Of a stretch of 64,000 bases of DNA, positions 1 to 11,600 are shown one piece after another. The translations under genes and the position numbers were made by a program. Position 1 is the stretch's first letter. Every line of letters starts with the position of its first letter. The DNA is from Streptomyces sp. NBC_01296 (GTDB taxonomy: Bacteria; Actinomycetota; Actinomycetes; Streptomycetales; Streptomycetaceae), in assembly GCF_035984415.1 (NCBI RefSeq), contig NZ_CP130721.1:248001-312000 (forward strand), written 5' to 3'. The notes under the pieces are model-generated. The model was not told the DNA's origin. It saw only the letters and a program-made list of their open reading frames with translations, and did no database searches.

Positions 1-3000
1 GTGTCCCCTCCGTGCTCGGCGAACTCGTGGGCCACCTGCACAAGGCGACCGACGTGCGCACGGTCGTCTTCGCGGGCGACGTGCTCCCGGCCCGACTGGT
101 GCGCCAGGTCCGCGAGGCCCTGCCCGACGTACAGATCGTGAACTCCTACGGGCAGAGCGAGAGCTTCTACGCCACCACCTTCTCCCTCCCGGCGGCCGAG
201 GAGTGGGCGGAGAGCGACGTCGCGCCCATCGGCACCCCGCTGGGGAACATGCGCGCCTACGTGCTGGGCCCGGGCCTCGCCCCGGCGGCACAGGGCGTGA
301 TCGGCGAGCTGTACGTGGTCGGCACCTGCCTCGGCCGCGGCTACCACGACCGCCCGGGCCTGACCGCCGAGCGCTTCGTGGCGAACCCGTTCGCCGCCGG
401 CGAGCGGATGTACCGCACGGGCGACCTGGCCCGCTGGAACGCACGCGGCGAGCTGGAGTGCGTCGGCCGCGGTGACGGCCAGGTGAAGGTGCGCGGCTTC
501 CGCATCGAGACCGCCGAGGTGGAAGCGGCGATCACGCAGCACCCCGGTATCAGCGAGGCCGTGGTGATCAGCCGCGAGGTGGGCTCGGACGGGCGCCGGC
601 TCGTCGCCTACGTGGTGCACACCGGCGAAGGGGCCGTCGGTGACGACGGCGCCGGCGGCATCGGCGACGTGGACGTGCAGGCCGGAGCCTCGTCCGCCGA
701 GCTGCGCAAGTTCGTCGCGGCACGGCTGCCCGACTACATGGTGCCGTCGGCCTTCGTGGCCGTCAGCCAGCTGCCGCTCGGCCCGACCGGAAAGCTGGAC
801 CGCTCGGCGCTGCCCGAGCCGGAGTTCCTGGGCGAGGCCTACCGGGAGCCGCGCACCGAGGCCGAGAAGATCATCACCGCCGCGTACGCGGACGTGCTCG
901 GCGTGGACCGGGTCGGCATCGACGACGACTTCTTCGCCGTGGGCGGCGACAGCCTGCGCTCCATCCAGGTCGTGGCCCGCGCCCGCGCCCGGGGCCTGGA
1001 GCTGACCACGCGGGAGATCTTCGAGTGCCGCACCGCGGAGCGGCTGGCCGAGGTGGCCTCCGACCGCAAGGACCGGGTGCCGGTGCTCGCGGAGCTCGAG
1101 GGCGGCGGCGTCGGCGAGCTGGCGCTGCAGCCGGTGGCGCAGCACGTGTTCGAGCACGGCGGCGGGATCAACCGCTTCGCCATGTCGATCGTGCTCGAGC
1201 TGCCCACGGGCATCGACGAGAGCGCACTGGCCGCGACGCTGGACGCCGTGCTCGACCGGCACGACCTCCTGCGCGCGCAGCTGGTGCGCGGTGACGAGCC
1301 CTCGCTCGTCGTCCGTCCGCAGGGCGCCGTACGGGCGGCGGACCTGATCCGCCGCGTGCCCGTCACCGGCGGGTGGGACGACCCCGCCGCGCTGGAGACG
1401 GCGAAGGCGGAGGTGGACGCCGCCGCCGGCCGGCTCGACCCGGAAGCCGGGACCATGGCCGACTTCGTCTGGTTCACCGCGGACTCGGGTGCGGGCAGGC
1501 TGCTCGTGGTGCTGCACCACCTGGTGGTGGACGGCGTCTCCTGGCGCATCCTCATGTCGGACTTCGCCGAGGCCTGGCAGCAGGTCAAGGCCGGCAAGGC
1601 CCCCGAGCTGCCCGAGGTCGGCACGTCGGCCCGCCGCTGGGCGGCGGCGCTGGAGTCCGAGGCCCTCTCCCCGGAGCGGGAAGAGGAACTGGACTACTGG
1701 CGCGACATGCTCGAGTCGCCCAACCTCCCGCTGGGCGAGCGGGCGTTCAACCCCGCCGTGGACATCATGTCCACCCTCGACACCGTGCGCGTGCAGCTGC
1801 CCGCAGAGGTCACCGAGGCGGTGCTGACCAAGCTTCCCGCCGCGTTCAAGGGCACCGGCAGCGACGTGCTGCTCGCCGCGCTCGCCCTCGCGGTGAAGCG
1901 CTGGCGCGGTGACGACCGTTCGACCCTGGTCCGCATGGAGGGCCACGGCCGCGAGGAGGAAGTCGTCCCCGGCGCGGACCTCTCCCGGACCGTCGGATGG
2001 TTCACCAGCATGTACCCGGCCCGGGTCGACGTGCAGGGCGTGGACTTGGCCGACGTGCTCGCGGGCGGCTCCGCCGCCGGCAAGGCGATCAAGCTGGTCA
2101 AGGAGCAGCTGCGCGGTGTCCCGGACAAGGGACTGGGCTACGGCCTCCTGCGCTGGCTGAACCCGGAGACCGCCCCGCAGCTCGAGGACTACGCGGCGCC
2201 GCAGATCGGCTTCAACTACCTCGGCCGGATCTCCGACGCCGACGTGCCCGAGCACCTGCGCGCCGAGGGATGGGTGCCGGCGGACTGGTCCGCCCAGCTG
2301 ATCCCGATGCCCGACCCGGACCTGCCCGCGCTGTCCGCGCTCGAGGTCAACTCGGTCGTCACGGACACCGCCGACGGCGCCCGGCTCCAGGCCGTCTTCA
2401 TGTTCCCCACCGGGGTGCTGTCCCGCGAGCGCACCGCCGAACTGGCCGAGCTGTGGGTCGAGGTGCTGCACGGCATGGCCGCGCACGCCGCCCGCCCGCA
2501 GATCGGCGGGCTCACGCCCTCGGACGCCCCGCTGGTCTCGGTCAAGCAGGACGAGATCGACGAGTGGGAGGAGCGCTACGGCAAGCTCGTCCAGGTGTGG
2601 CCGCAGGGCCCGGGCCAGTCCGGCATCCAGTTCCAGGCCGCGCTCGCCGACGGCACCTTCGACGTCTACCACATGCAGTTCCTGCTGCACCTGACCGGGC
2701 ACGTGGACCCGGAGCGCATGCGGGCGGCCGGCCAGGCGCTCCTCCAGCGGTACCCGAACCTGCGCTCCGCGTTCGTGGCCGGAGCCGACGGCGATCCGGT
2801 CCAGGTCGTGGCGGAGCACGTCGCCATCCCCTGGCAGCACATCGACCTCACCGGTCTGGACGGGGCCGCACAGGAAGCGGCGGTCGACAAGGCCCTCGCC
2901 GACGACCGGGCCGACCAGCTCGACCCCACCCGCCCGCCGCTGATCCGCCTGGCCCTGCTCACCTGCGGGCCGCAGAAGGCGAAGCTCATCATCACGGCGC

Positions 3001-5669
3001 ACCACACCCTGTTCGACGGGTGGTCGTCGCCGCTGGTGATCAAGGACCTGGTCCGGCTGTACGGCGGCACCGAGGAGCTCGGCCCGGTCCGCAGCTACGG
3101 CGACTACCTGGGCTGGCTGTCCAAGCAGGACCGGGACGCTTCGGCCGCCCGGTGGAAGGACGAGCTCGCCGAATTCGACCAGCCGACCCTGCTGGCCGCG
3201 GACCTTCCCGAGAAGGGCGAGGCCTCCCGCCTCGGCCGTGTCGAGGTCCCGCTGTCGATCGACAAGGGCCGGGAACTCGCCCGGCGCGCCGCGGAACTCG
3301 GCGTCACGCTGAACACGCTGCTCCAGGGCGCGTGGGCGGTCCTGCTCTCGAAGCTGACCGGCCAGAACGACGTCGTGTTCGGCGCGGCCGTCAACGGTCG
3401 CCCGGCGGACCTGGTCGGTTCGGACGAGATGGTCGGCCTGTTCATCAACACCCTGCCGACCAGGGTGCGCTGCCGCCCGGACCAGACCGTCGGCGAGGTC
3501 ATCGCCGATCTGCAGGACCGGCAGATCTCACTGCTCGACCACCACTACTACGGCCTGGCCGACATCCAGCGCGGTGTCGGACTGCCCGCCCTGTTCGACA
3601 CGATCGTCGTGTTCGAGAACTACCCGATCGACCGCGAGGGCATCGTCGAGGCGAACGACTCGGCAGGGTTCACGATCGACGCGATCCGGCCGTTCGCCGG
3701 CTCGCACTACCCTCTCACCCTCAACTCCTCCGACCCGTACCTGCGGCTCTCCCTCGACTACCAGACCAACCTCTTCGAGCGCGACGCGGCCGAGGAGATC
3801 GCCGCCCGGCTCGTCCGGGTGCTGGAGCAGGTGCTCGAGGACCCGAAGCAGCCGGTCGGAGCCTTGGAGGTGCTGTCGGCACAGGAGCGGGACTGGCTGG
3901 TCAAGGGGATCAATGACACGGCACATCCGGTGGCGGCGGACACTCTGCCGGGCGCGTTCGAGGCTCAGGTGGAGCGCACCCCTGACGGTGTGGCGCTGAT
4001 CGGCGAGCAGGAGACCCTGACCTACGGCGAGTTCAACCGGCGCGCGAACCGGCTGGCGCACTGGCTGGTCGAGCAGGGCGCCGGCGCCGAGCGGCTCGTC
4101 GCCGTGAAGATCCCCCGCTCGGTGGACCTGATGGTGGCGATCTACGCGGTGGTGAAGGCCGGTGCGGCCTACCTGCCGATCGACACCGAGCTGCCCGAGG
4201 ACCGGGTGGCGCGCGTGCTGGACAGCGCGAAGCCGCTGCTCGTGCTCGACGCCGACCTTCCGGACGTCTCCGGATACCCGGAGACGAACCCGCAGCGCGC
4301 ACTGTCGCCGGACCACGCCGCGTACGTCATCTACACCTCCGGCTCCACCGGCCGCCCCAAGGGCGTGCAGGTGGCGCACCGGGCGATCCTGAACCGGCTC
4401 AAGTGGGGTCTGGCGCACTTCGACGTCACGGCCGAGGACCGGGTGCTGCTGAGCACGACGGCCAGCTTCGACGTCTCGGTGCCGGAGATCTTCGCGCCGC
4501 TCCAGATCGGCGCCGCGGTCGTGATCGCGCGTCCCGACGGGCGCCGCGACCCGGCCTACCTCGCCGACCTGATCCAGCGGGAGCGGGTCACCGGAGCGGA
4601 CTTCGTGCCCTCCCTGCTGGAGGCGTTCGTCAACGAGCCCTCGGCGAAGGAGTGCACCAGCCTGCGCTGGATCGAGGTCGCCGGCGAGGCGTTCCCGCCC
4701 GCGCTGGCCAACCGGGTCGTCGAGGTGCTGCCGGGCTGCGGTGTGCACAACCTCTACGGGCCCACCGAGGCGTCCGTCGAGGTCACGGCGTACCAGCACG
4801 TGCCGGGTGCCGACCGGGTGCCGATCGGCGCCCCCGTCTGGAACACCCAGGTGTACGTGCTGGACGAGGCGCTGCGTCCGGTCGCGCCGGGCGTCACCGG
4901 CGAGCTCTACCTGGCCAGCACCGGGCTCGCCCGGGGCTACCTGGGCCAGACGGAGCTGACCGCGAACCGGTTCGTCGCCTGCCCCTTCGGCGAGCCGGGA
5001 ACCCGGATGTACCGCACCGGCGACGTCGTGCGGTGGAACCAGGAGGGCCAGGTCGAGTACATCGGCCGGTCCGACTTCCAGGTCAAGCTGCGCGGCTTCC
5101 GCATCGAGCTCGGCGAGATCGAGACGGCGCTGGCCAAGCACCCGGACGTCGACGGCGCCGTCGCCCTGGTCCGCGAGGACCGCCCCGGTGACCAGCGGCT
5201 CGTCGCGTACGTGGTGACGGGCAAGGCGGAGGCCCAGCTGGACCTCACGGCCCTGACGGACCTGGCCCGGGAGAACCTGCCGGAGTACATGGTCCCCTCG
5301 GCGATCGTGCCGCTCGCGGCCTTCCCCGCCACGCCGAGCGGGAAGCTCGACCGCAAGGCGCTCCCCGCACCGGACCACACGGAAGCCGCCGTGACCGGAC
5401 GCGGGCCCCGCAACCACAACGAGGAAGTCCTCTGCCGGCTGTTCGCCGAACTGCTGGGTCTGCAGGAGGTCGGCATCGACGCCGACTTCTTCGACCACGG
5501 CGGGCACTCGCTGCTCGCCACCCGGCTGACCGGCCGCATCCGCAACGAGCTCAAGGTCGATGTGAAGGTCACCACCGTGTTCCGCAGTCCGACCGTCGCC
5601 GAGCTGGCGACCCGGCTCGAGAAGACGGGCACGTCGAACCGCCCCCAGCTTCGCCCGATGAACGTGTAG
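1..5669 (+). CDS. NRPS, 5'-truncated: [A]-PCP-E-C-A-PCP
   Basis: The frame is open to base 1, so the gene starts upstream; a GTG at 12 lies inside the A domain and is not the start. About 1,885 residues are visible, counted from base 12. They hold the C-terminal half of an A domain to residue 270 with the A10 Lys in PTGKLDR; a PCP with GGDSLRS near 310; an epimerisation domain (365-835) with HHLVVDG near 502; a C domain (856-1290) with HHTLFDGW near 997 but a divergent first motif (QGPGQSG); a full A domain (1313-1785) with YTSGSTGRPKG and NGKLDR-like end; and a PCP with GGHSLLA near 1829. The visible end of the first pocket (V-A-S-Y-A-K) resembles piperazate pockets as I recall them. The second reads roughly D-V-P-D-E-A-L-V-E-K, which I cannot assign. 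The E domain predicts that the first residue here is D. The next NRPS gene follows after 10 bp. Confidence 0.95.
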   Translation, partial: VPSVLGELVGHLHKATDVRTVVFAGDVLPARLVRQVREALPDVQIVNSYGQSESFYATTFSLPAAEEWAESDVAPIGTPLGNMRAYVLGPGLAPAAQGVIGELYVVGTCLGRGYHDRPGLTAERFVANPFAAGERMYRTGDLARWNARGELECVGRGDGQVKVRGFRIETAEVEAAITQHPGISEAVVISREVGSDGRRLVAYVVHTGEGAVGDDGAGGIGDVDVQAGASSAELRKFVAARLPDYMVPSAFVAVSQLPLGPTGKLDRSALPEPEFLGEAYREPRTEAEKIITAAYADVLGVDRVGIDDDFFAVGGDSLRSIQVVARARARGLELTTREIFECRTAERLAEVASDRKDRVPVLAELEGGGVGELALQPVAQHVFEHGGGINRFAMSIVLELPTGIDESALAATLDAVLDRHDLLRAQLVRGDEPSLVVRPQGAVRAADLIRRVPVTGGWDDPAALETAKAEVDAAAGRLDPEAGTMADFVWFTADSGAGRLLVVLHHLVVDGVSWRILMSDFAEAWQQVKAGKAPELPEVGTSARRWAAALESEALSPEREEELDYWRDMLESPNLPLGERAFNPAVDIMSTLDTVRVQLPAEVTEAVLTKLPAAFKGTGSDVLLAALALAVKRWRGDDRSTLVRMEGHGREEEVVPGADLSRTVGWFTSMYPARVDVQGVDLADVLAGGSAAGKAIKLVKEQLRGVPDKGLGYGLLRWLNPETAPQLEDYAAPQIGFNYLGRISDADVPEHLRAEGWVPADWSAQLIPMPDPDLPALSALEVNSVVTDTADGARLQAVFMFPTGVLSRERTAELAELWVEVLHGMAAHAARPQIGGLTPSDAPLVSVKQDEIDEWEERYGKLVQVWPQGPGQSGIQFQAALADGTFDVYHMQFLLHLTGHVDPERMRAAGQALLQRYPNLRSAFVAGADGDPVQVVAEHVAIPWQHIDLTGLDGAAQEAAVDKALADDRADQLDPTRPPLIRLALLTCGPQKAKLIITAHHTLFDGWSSPLVIKDLVRLYGGTEELGPVRSYGDYLGWLSKQDRDASAARWKDELAEFDQPTLLAADLPEKGEASRLGRVEVPLSIDKGRELARRAAELGVTLNTLLQGAWAVLLSKLTGQNDVVFGAAVNGRPADLVGSDEMVGLFINTLPTRVRCRPDQTVGEVIADLQDRQISLLDHHYYGLADIQRGVGLPALFDTIVVFENYPIDREGIVEANDSAGFTIDAIRPFAGSHYPLTLNSSDPYLRLSLDYQTNLFERDAAEEIAARLVRVLEQVLEDPKQPVGALEVLSAQERDWLVKGINDTAHPVAADTLPGAFEAQVERTPDGVALIGEQETLTYGEFNRRANRLAHWLVEQGAGAERLVAVKIPRSVDLMVAIYAVVKAGAAYLPIDTELPEDRVARVLDSAKPLLVLDADLPDVSGYPETNPQRALSPDHAAYVIYTSGSTGRPKGVQVAHRAILNRLKWGLAHFDVTAEDRVLLSTTASFDVSVPEIFAPLQIGAAVVIARPDGRRDPAYLADLIQRERVTGADFVPSLLEAFVNEPSAKECTSLRWIEVAGEAFPPALANRVVEVLPGCGVHNLYGPTEASVEVTAYQHVPGADRVPIGAPVWNTQVYVLDEALRPVAPGVTGELYLASTGLARGYLGQTELTANRFVACPFGEPGTRMYRTGDVVRWNQEGQVEYIGRSDFQVKLRGFRIELGEIETALAKHPDVDGAVALVREDRPGDQRLVAYVVTGKAEAQLDLTALTDLARENLPEYMVPSAIVPLAAFPATPSGKLDRKALPAPDHTEAAVTGRGPRNHNEEVLCRLFAELLGLQEVGIDADFFDHGGHSLLATRLTGRIRNELKVDVKVTTVFRSPTVAELATRLEKTGTSNRPQLRPMNV

Positions 5670-5679
5670 GAGTACGTCG

Positions 5680-8600
5680 ATGATCCCGTTGTCCTTCGCA
5701 CAGCGTCGGCTGTGGTTCCTCCACCGTCTGGAAGGCCCGTCCGCGACCTACAACATCCCGTTCGTGCTGCGCCTGGACGGGCCGCTGGACACGGCGGCCC
5801 TGGCCGCGGCGGTGACGGACGTCGTCACCCGGCACGAGAGCCTGCGCACCCTGATCGCCGAGAACGCGGACGGCACCCCGGAGCAGCGGATCGTGCCCGC
5901 GCAGGAGGCCGCCCTCCAGTTCCGGGTGGTCGACGTGGCCGCGGACGCGGCGGAGGCTGCGGCCGCCGAGGCCGCGTGCGAAGGCTTCGACCTCGACACG
6001 GAACTCCCCCTGCGGACGACCGTGCTGCGGATCTCCCCGCAGGAGCACGTGGTGGTGTTCGTGATCCACCACATCGCCGCGGACGGGGCGTCGATGGCGC
6101 CCTTCATGCGGGACCTGCTGGCGGCGTACGACGCCCGCCGGCAGGGCGGTGCGCCGCAGTGGACTCCTCTCCCGATCCAGTACAAGGACTACACGCTGTG
6201 GCAGCGCGAGGTCCTCGGCGACGAGGAGGACCCGGACAGCGTCGCCGCGGCGCAGCTGGACTACTGGCGCACCGAACTGGCCGGGATCCCGCAGCCGGTC
6301 CAGCTCCCGCTGGACCGGCCGCGGCCGACGGCGGCCGACCACCGCGGCGGCCACGTCGACTTCGAGCTGGAGCCGGAACTCCTCGCCGGAGTCGGCAAGC
6401 TCGCCGCCTCGCACGGCGCCACCGCGCCCATGGTCGCCCAGGCCGTGCTCGCGGTGCTCCTGCACCACCTCGGCGCCGGGAACGACCTGACCATCGGCAG
6501 CCCGATCGAGGGGCGCGCCGACGAGCAGCTCGACGACCTGATCGGCTTCTTCGCCAACACCTGGGTGCTGCGCGTCGACCTCTCGCAGAACCCCTCGTTC
6601 GGCGACCTGCTCGACCAGGTCCGCGACCGGGCCCTCGCCGCGTACGACAACCAGGACGTTCCGTTCGAGCGCCTGGTGGAGCTGCTCAGCCCGGACCGCA
6701 CCACCGCCTACCAGCCGCTGTTCCAGGTCATGCTGGCCTGGCAGTTCGAGTGGTCGCAGATCGAGACCCCGGGTTTGCGCATCACCCCCGTCCCGGCCGG
6801 CACCGGTACCGCGAAGTTCGAGCTGTTCTTCAACATCGTCCCGGCCCCGGCCGGGGGCGCGTACGGGCGCCTCGAGTACGCGACCGAGCTGTTCGACCAC
6901 GCCACGGCCGAGAGCCTCGTCGACCGCTACGTGCGCGTGCTGCGCCAGGTGGTCGCCGACTCCGGGACGCGGCTCGGCGGGGTGGACGTACTCACCGACG
7001 CCGAACGCACCTGGCTGACCAAGCTGAACGAGACGACGGAACCGGTGCGCGGCACGACGGTGCCGGAGCTCGTCGCCGCTCAGGCGGCGCGGACGCCGGA
7101 CGCGACCGCGGTGGTGTCCGGACCGACCACGCTGTCGTACCGGGACCTGGACACCCGCGCCAACCGGCTCGCCGCGGTCCTGCGGGATCGCGGTGTCGGG
7201 CCGGACGTCCTGGTCGCCGTCGCACTGCCGCGGTCCGCGGACCTGGTGGTCGCGCTCCTCGCCGTGCTCAAGGCCGGCGGCGCCTACCTGCCGATCGACC
7301 CCAACTACCCGGCCGCGCGGGTCGACCTGCTGCTCGACACGGCCGACCCCGCACTGGTGCTGACCGATTACCAGACGGCGCCGACCGTGTCCAAGTGCCG
7401 GCAGCCGGTACTACACCTCAACGACCTGAGTCTCGACGGCCGGGCCGCCCCGGCCCCGGACGTCCGTATCGGACCGGACAACCTGGCCTACGTGATGTTC
7501 ACGTCGGGGTCGACCGGGACGCCCAAGGGCGTCGCCATCACCCACGGCAGCGTGGTCAACGGTGTGCAGGACCTGCGCCGGACCGTGCAGGTCGGGGCGG
7601 TCTCCCGGATGCTCGCCGCGACCTCGGTGAACTTCGACGTCTCCGTGTTCGAGATCTTCACCGCGCTGACCACCGGCGCGAGCGTCGAGGTCGTCCGCGA
7701 CGTGCTCGAACTCGCCGAGCGCGGCAGCTGGTCCGGCACCACCATCAGCGCCGTGCCCGCGGTGTTCTCCGCGCTGCTCGACCAGATCACCGATGCCCCG
7801 GGCAGCCTCGAACTCGAGGTGGACACCGTCATCTTCGCGGGCGAAGCCCTCTCGGCCGACCTGGTCCGCAAGGTGCGCCGCGCCCTGCCCGGCGTCCGTG
7901 TCGTCAACGCCTACGGACAGACGGAAAGCTTCTACGCCGCCACGTACACGCTCCCGCAGGAGTGGGACGGGACCGGTGCGGTACCGGTCGGAGCGCCCCT
8001 GGCCAACATGCGCACCTACGTGCTCGGGCCGGAGCTCACCCCGGTCGCGCCCGGAGTGATCGGCGAGCTGTACGTCGGCGGTCCGATCGCCCGCGGCTAC
8101 CACGGCAACGGCGCCGTCACCGCGGAGCGGTTCGTCGCCTGCCCCTTCGGCCCTGCCGGCGCGCGCATGTACCGCACCGGTGACCTGGCCCAGTGGGACG
8201 AGAACGGCCGGCTGAAGTACGCGGGCCGCGCCGACAGCCAGGTGAAGGTCAACGGCATCCGGATCGAGCCGACCGAGATCGAGACGGCCCTCGCCCGGCA
8301 CCCCGCGGTCGGCCAGGCCGTGGTCACGGTCGGCAAGGACCACACCGGCACCGCGCGGCTCGTCGGCTACGTGGCGCCGGCGGGCGCCGCCGACGGCGAA
8401 GCCGCCCCGGCCGGCGCGCTCTCCGCGACGGACCTGCAGCGGTTCGTGGCCGAGCGGCTCCCGGACTACATGGTGCCCGCGCTGATCGTGGTGCTGGACC
8501 GGCTGCCGCTGAACGCGAACGGCAAGCTGGACCGGGCCGCGCTGCCCGAGCCGCAGTTCGCCCGTACCGAGTACCGGGCGCCGCGCAGCGAGGCCGAGCG

Positions 8601-11600
8601 GGTCCTGGCCGAGGTGTACGCGGACGTGCTCGGCACCGAGCAGGTGGGCGTCGACGACGACTTCTTCACCAGCGGCGGCGACAGCATCCGCTCGATCCAG
8701 GTCGTGGCGCGCGCCAAGACGCGCGGCGTCGTGGTCAGCACGCGGGAGATCTTCGAGCAGCGCACGGTCGCCCGGCTCGCGGAACTGGTCGAGGGCCGGG
8801 AGGAAGAGGAGCGGGTCGTCCTGGCCGAGCTGCCGGGCGGCGGCGTGGGCTGGGCTCCGCTGCCCCCGACGGGTGCGCACGTGCTGGGCCTCGGCGGCGG
8901 CATCGGCCGGTTCTGCATGTCCGCGCTGCTCACCCTGCCCGAGGGCATCGACCGCACGGGTCTGGTCGCCACCCTCCAGGCCGTGCTGGACCGGCACGAC
9001 GTGCTGCGCTCCCGCCTCGACCGGGCGGAGCCGGGCCTGCGCATGGAGCCCGCCGGCAGCCTGGACGCCGGCGCGCTCGTGCACGAGGTCCGCTACGCCG
9101 ACGCCGACTTGCAGGCCGAGCTGGACGCGGCCGCGGACCGGCTCGACCCGGACGCGGGCGTCATGGCCCAGTTCGTGTGGCTCACCTCCCCCGCGGAGGC
9201 GGACCGCCTCCTGATCGTGCTGCACCACCTCGTCGTCGACGGCGTCTCCTGGCGCATCCTGGTGCCGGACCTGGCCGCCGCGTGGAAGCGGATCCGCGAG
9301 GGCCTCGCCCCGGAAGCGGCCCCGCAGAGCACCTCGCTGCGCCGGTGGATGCACGCCCTGGCCGACGAGGCGGCCACCCCGGAGCGGGTGGCGGAACTGC
9401 CCGTGTGGCAGGAGATGCTCAGCGGCGAGGAGCCCGTGCTCGGCGCCCGGGACGTGGACCCGGCGCGCGATGTCACGGCCACCGTGGACACCGTACGCAT
9501 CCAGGTGCCGGCCGACGTCACCGCGACGCTGCTCGACACGGTGCCCGCGGTGTTCCGCGGCGGCGTCGACGACGGGCTGCTGACCGGCCTGGCGCTGGCG
9601 CTGGCGCAGTGGCGCCGGACGCGCGGCGTGTCCGGGGACTCGACCCTGGTCCGGCTCGAAGGCCACGGCCGCGAGGACCACCTCGTGCCCGGTGCCGACC
9701 TGTCCGGCACGATCGGCTGGTTCACCGCGATGTACCCGGTGAAGCTGGACCTGGCGGGCATCGACCTTGCGGACGCGTTCGCCGGCGGCCCCGCCGCCGG
9801 CCGGGCGGTCAAGGCCGTCAAGGAGCAGCTGCGCGCCGTCCCGGACAACGGCATGGGCTACGGCCTGCTGCGCCGCCTCAACACGGAGACCGCCACCGCG
9901 CTCGCCGGACGGCGGGAGCCGCGGATCGGCTTCAACTACCTGGGCCGGGCGTCCAGCGCGGACATCCCCGAGGAGCTGCGGGGCCTCGGCTGGGCACCGG
10001 ACACCACGCACCAGGACCTGATCGCCGCGCCCGACGCGGACATGCCGGTGCTGTCGGCGCTGGAGATCAACGCCGTGGCCGCCGGTGACGAGCTCACCGC
10101 CTACTTCGGCTTCCCGACCGGCGTGCTCACCCGCGACGAGGTCACCGAGCTCGCAGGCCTGTGGGTCGAGGCACTGACCGCCCTGGCGCGGCACGCCGCG
10201 GCCCCCGAGGCCGGCGGCCTGACCCCGAGCGACGCGCCCCTGGTCGAGGTCGGCCAGCAGGAGATCGACACCTGGGAGGGGCAGTTCGGCAAGCTGTGCC
10301 GGATCTGGCCGACGACCCCGGTGCAGTCCGGGATGCTGTTCCACACGATGCTGTCCGGCGCCGAGTTCGACGCCTACCACATGCAGCTGGTCTTCCACCT
10401 GTCCGGCGAGGTCGACCCGGAGCGGATGCACCGGGCCGCGCAGGCCCTGCTGGCGCGCCACCCCAGCCTCCGCGCGGCGTTCGTCAACCGGGCGGACGGC
10501 GACGTGGTGCAGGTGGTGCCGGAGACGGTGTCACTGCCGTGGCAGCACCTCGACCTGACCGCCCTCGACGAGGCGGAACGGACCGAGCGGTTCGAGGCGT
10601 TCCTCGCCGATGACCGGGGCGCCCACTTCGACGTGGCCACCCCGCCGCTGATCCGCGTGGCGCTCGCCGTCCTCGAGCACGGCCGCGCCGAGCTCGTGAT
10701 GACCGCCCACCACGTGCTCATCGACGGCTGGTCCATGCCCCTGCTCATGCGGGACCTGCTGCTGCTCTACGCGTCCCACGGCGACCCGGCCGGTCTGCCC
10801 GCGACCCGCGACTTCGGCGATTTCCTGTCCTGGCGCGCCCGCCAGGACCAGGAGGAGACCGCCCGGGTGTGGGCGGCCGAGCTGGCAGGCGTCGAGGAGC
10901 CGACCCTGCTCGTTCCCGGCGCCGAAGGCGGGGGCGAGGGGGTCGGCCAGGTCGACATCACGCTCCCGGAGGACGAGGCCCGCGCCCTGGGCCGGCGCGC
11001 CACCGAGCTGGGCGTCACCGTCAACACCCTGGTCCAGGGTGCCTGGGGGCTGCTGCTCGGCCAGCTCACCGGCCGCCAGGACGTGGTGCTCGGCGCCACC
11101 GTCTCCGGGCGCCCGCCCGAGGTGACGGACGTCGACTCGATCGTCGGGATGTTCATCAACACCCTTCCCGTACGCGTCGAGTACGGGCCCGGCGACACCC
11201 TCGCCGAGGTCCTCACCCGGCTGCAGGGCCGGCAGGCCCGGCTCCTGGACCACCACTACCACGGGCTCACGGAGATCCAGCAGTCCGTCGGCCTGAAGTC
11301 CCTCTTCGACACGCTGGTCGTCTTCGAGTCGTACCCGGTCGACGAGGAAGGGATCGGCGCCGCCTCCGACGCCGCGGACGGGATCGCCTTCACGGGCCTG
11401 CGCGCGGCCACGGGCACCAACTACCCGCTGACCCTGATGGCGGCGCTCGACCCGCACCTCCACTTCATCCTCCAGTACACGCAGGGCGTCTTCGAGCAGG
11501 ACGCCGTGGAGGTGCTCGGGGCCCGCCTCGTGCGGATCCTGCGACAGCTGGCGGCCGGCCCCGACCTGAAGGTCGCCGAGATCGACATCCTGGACCCGGC

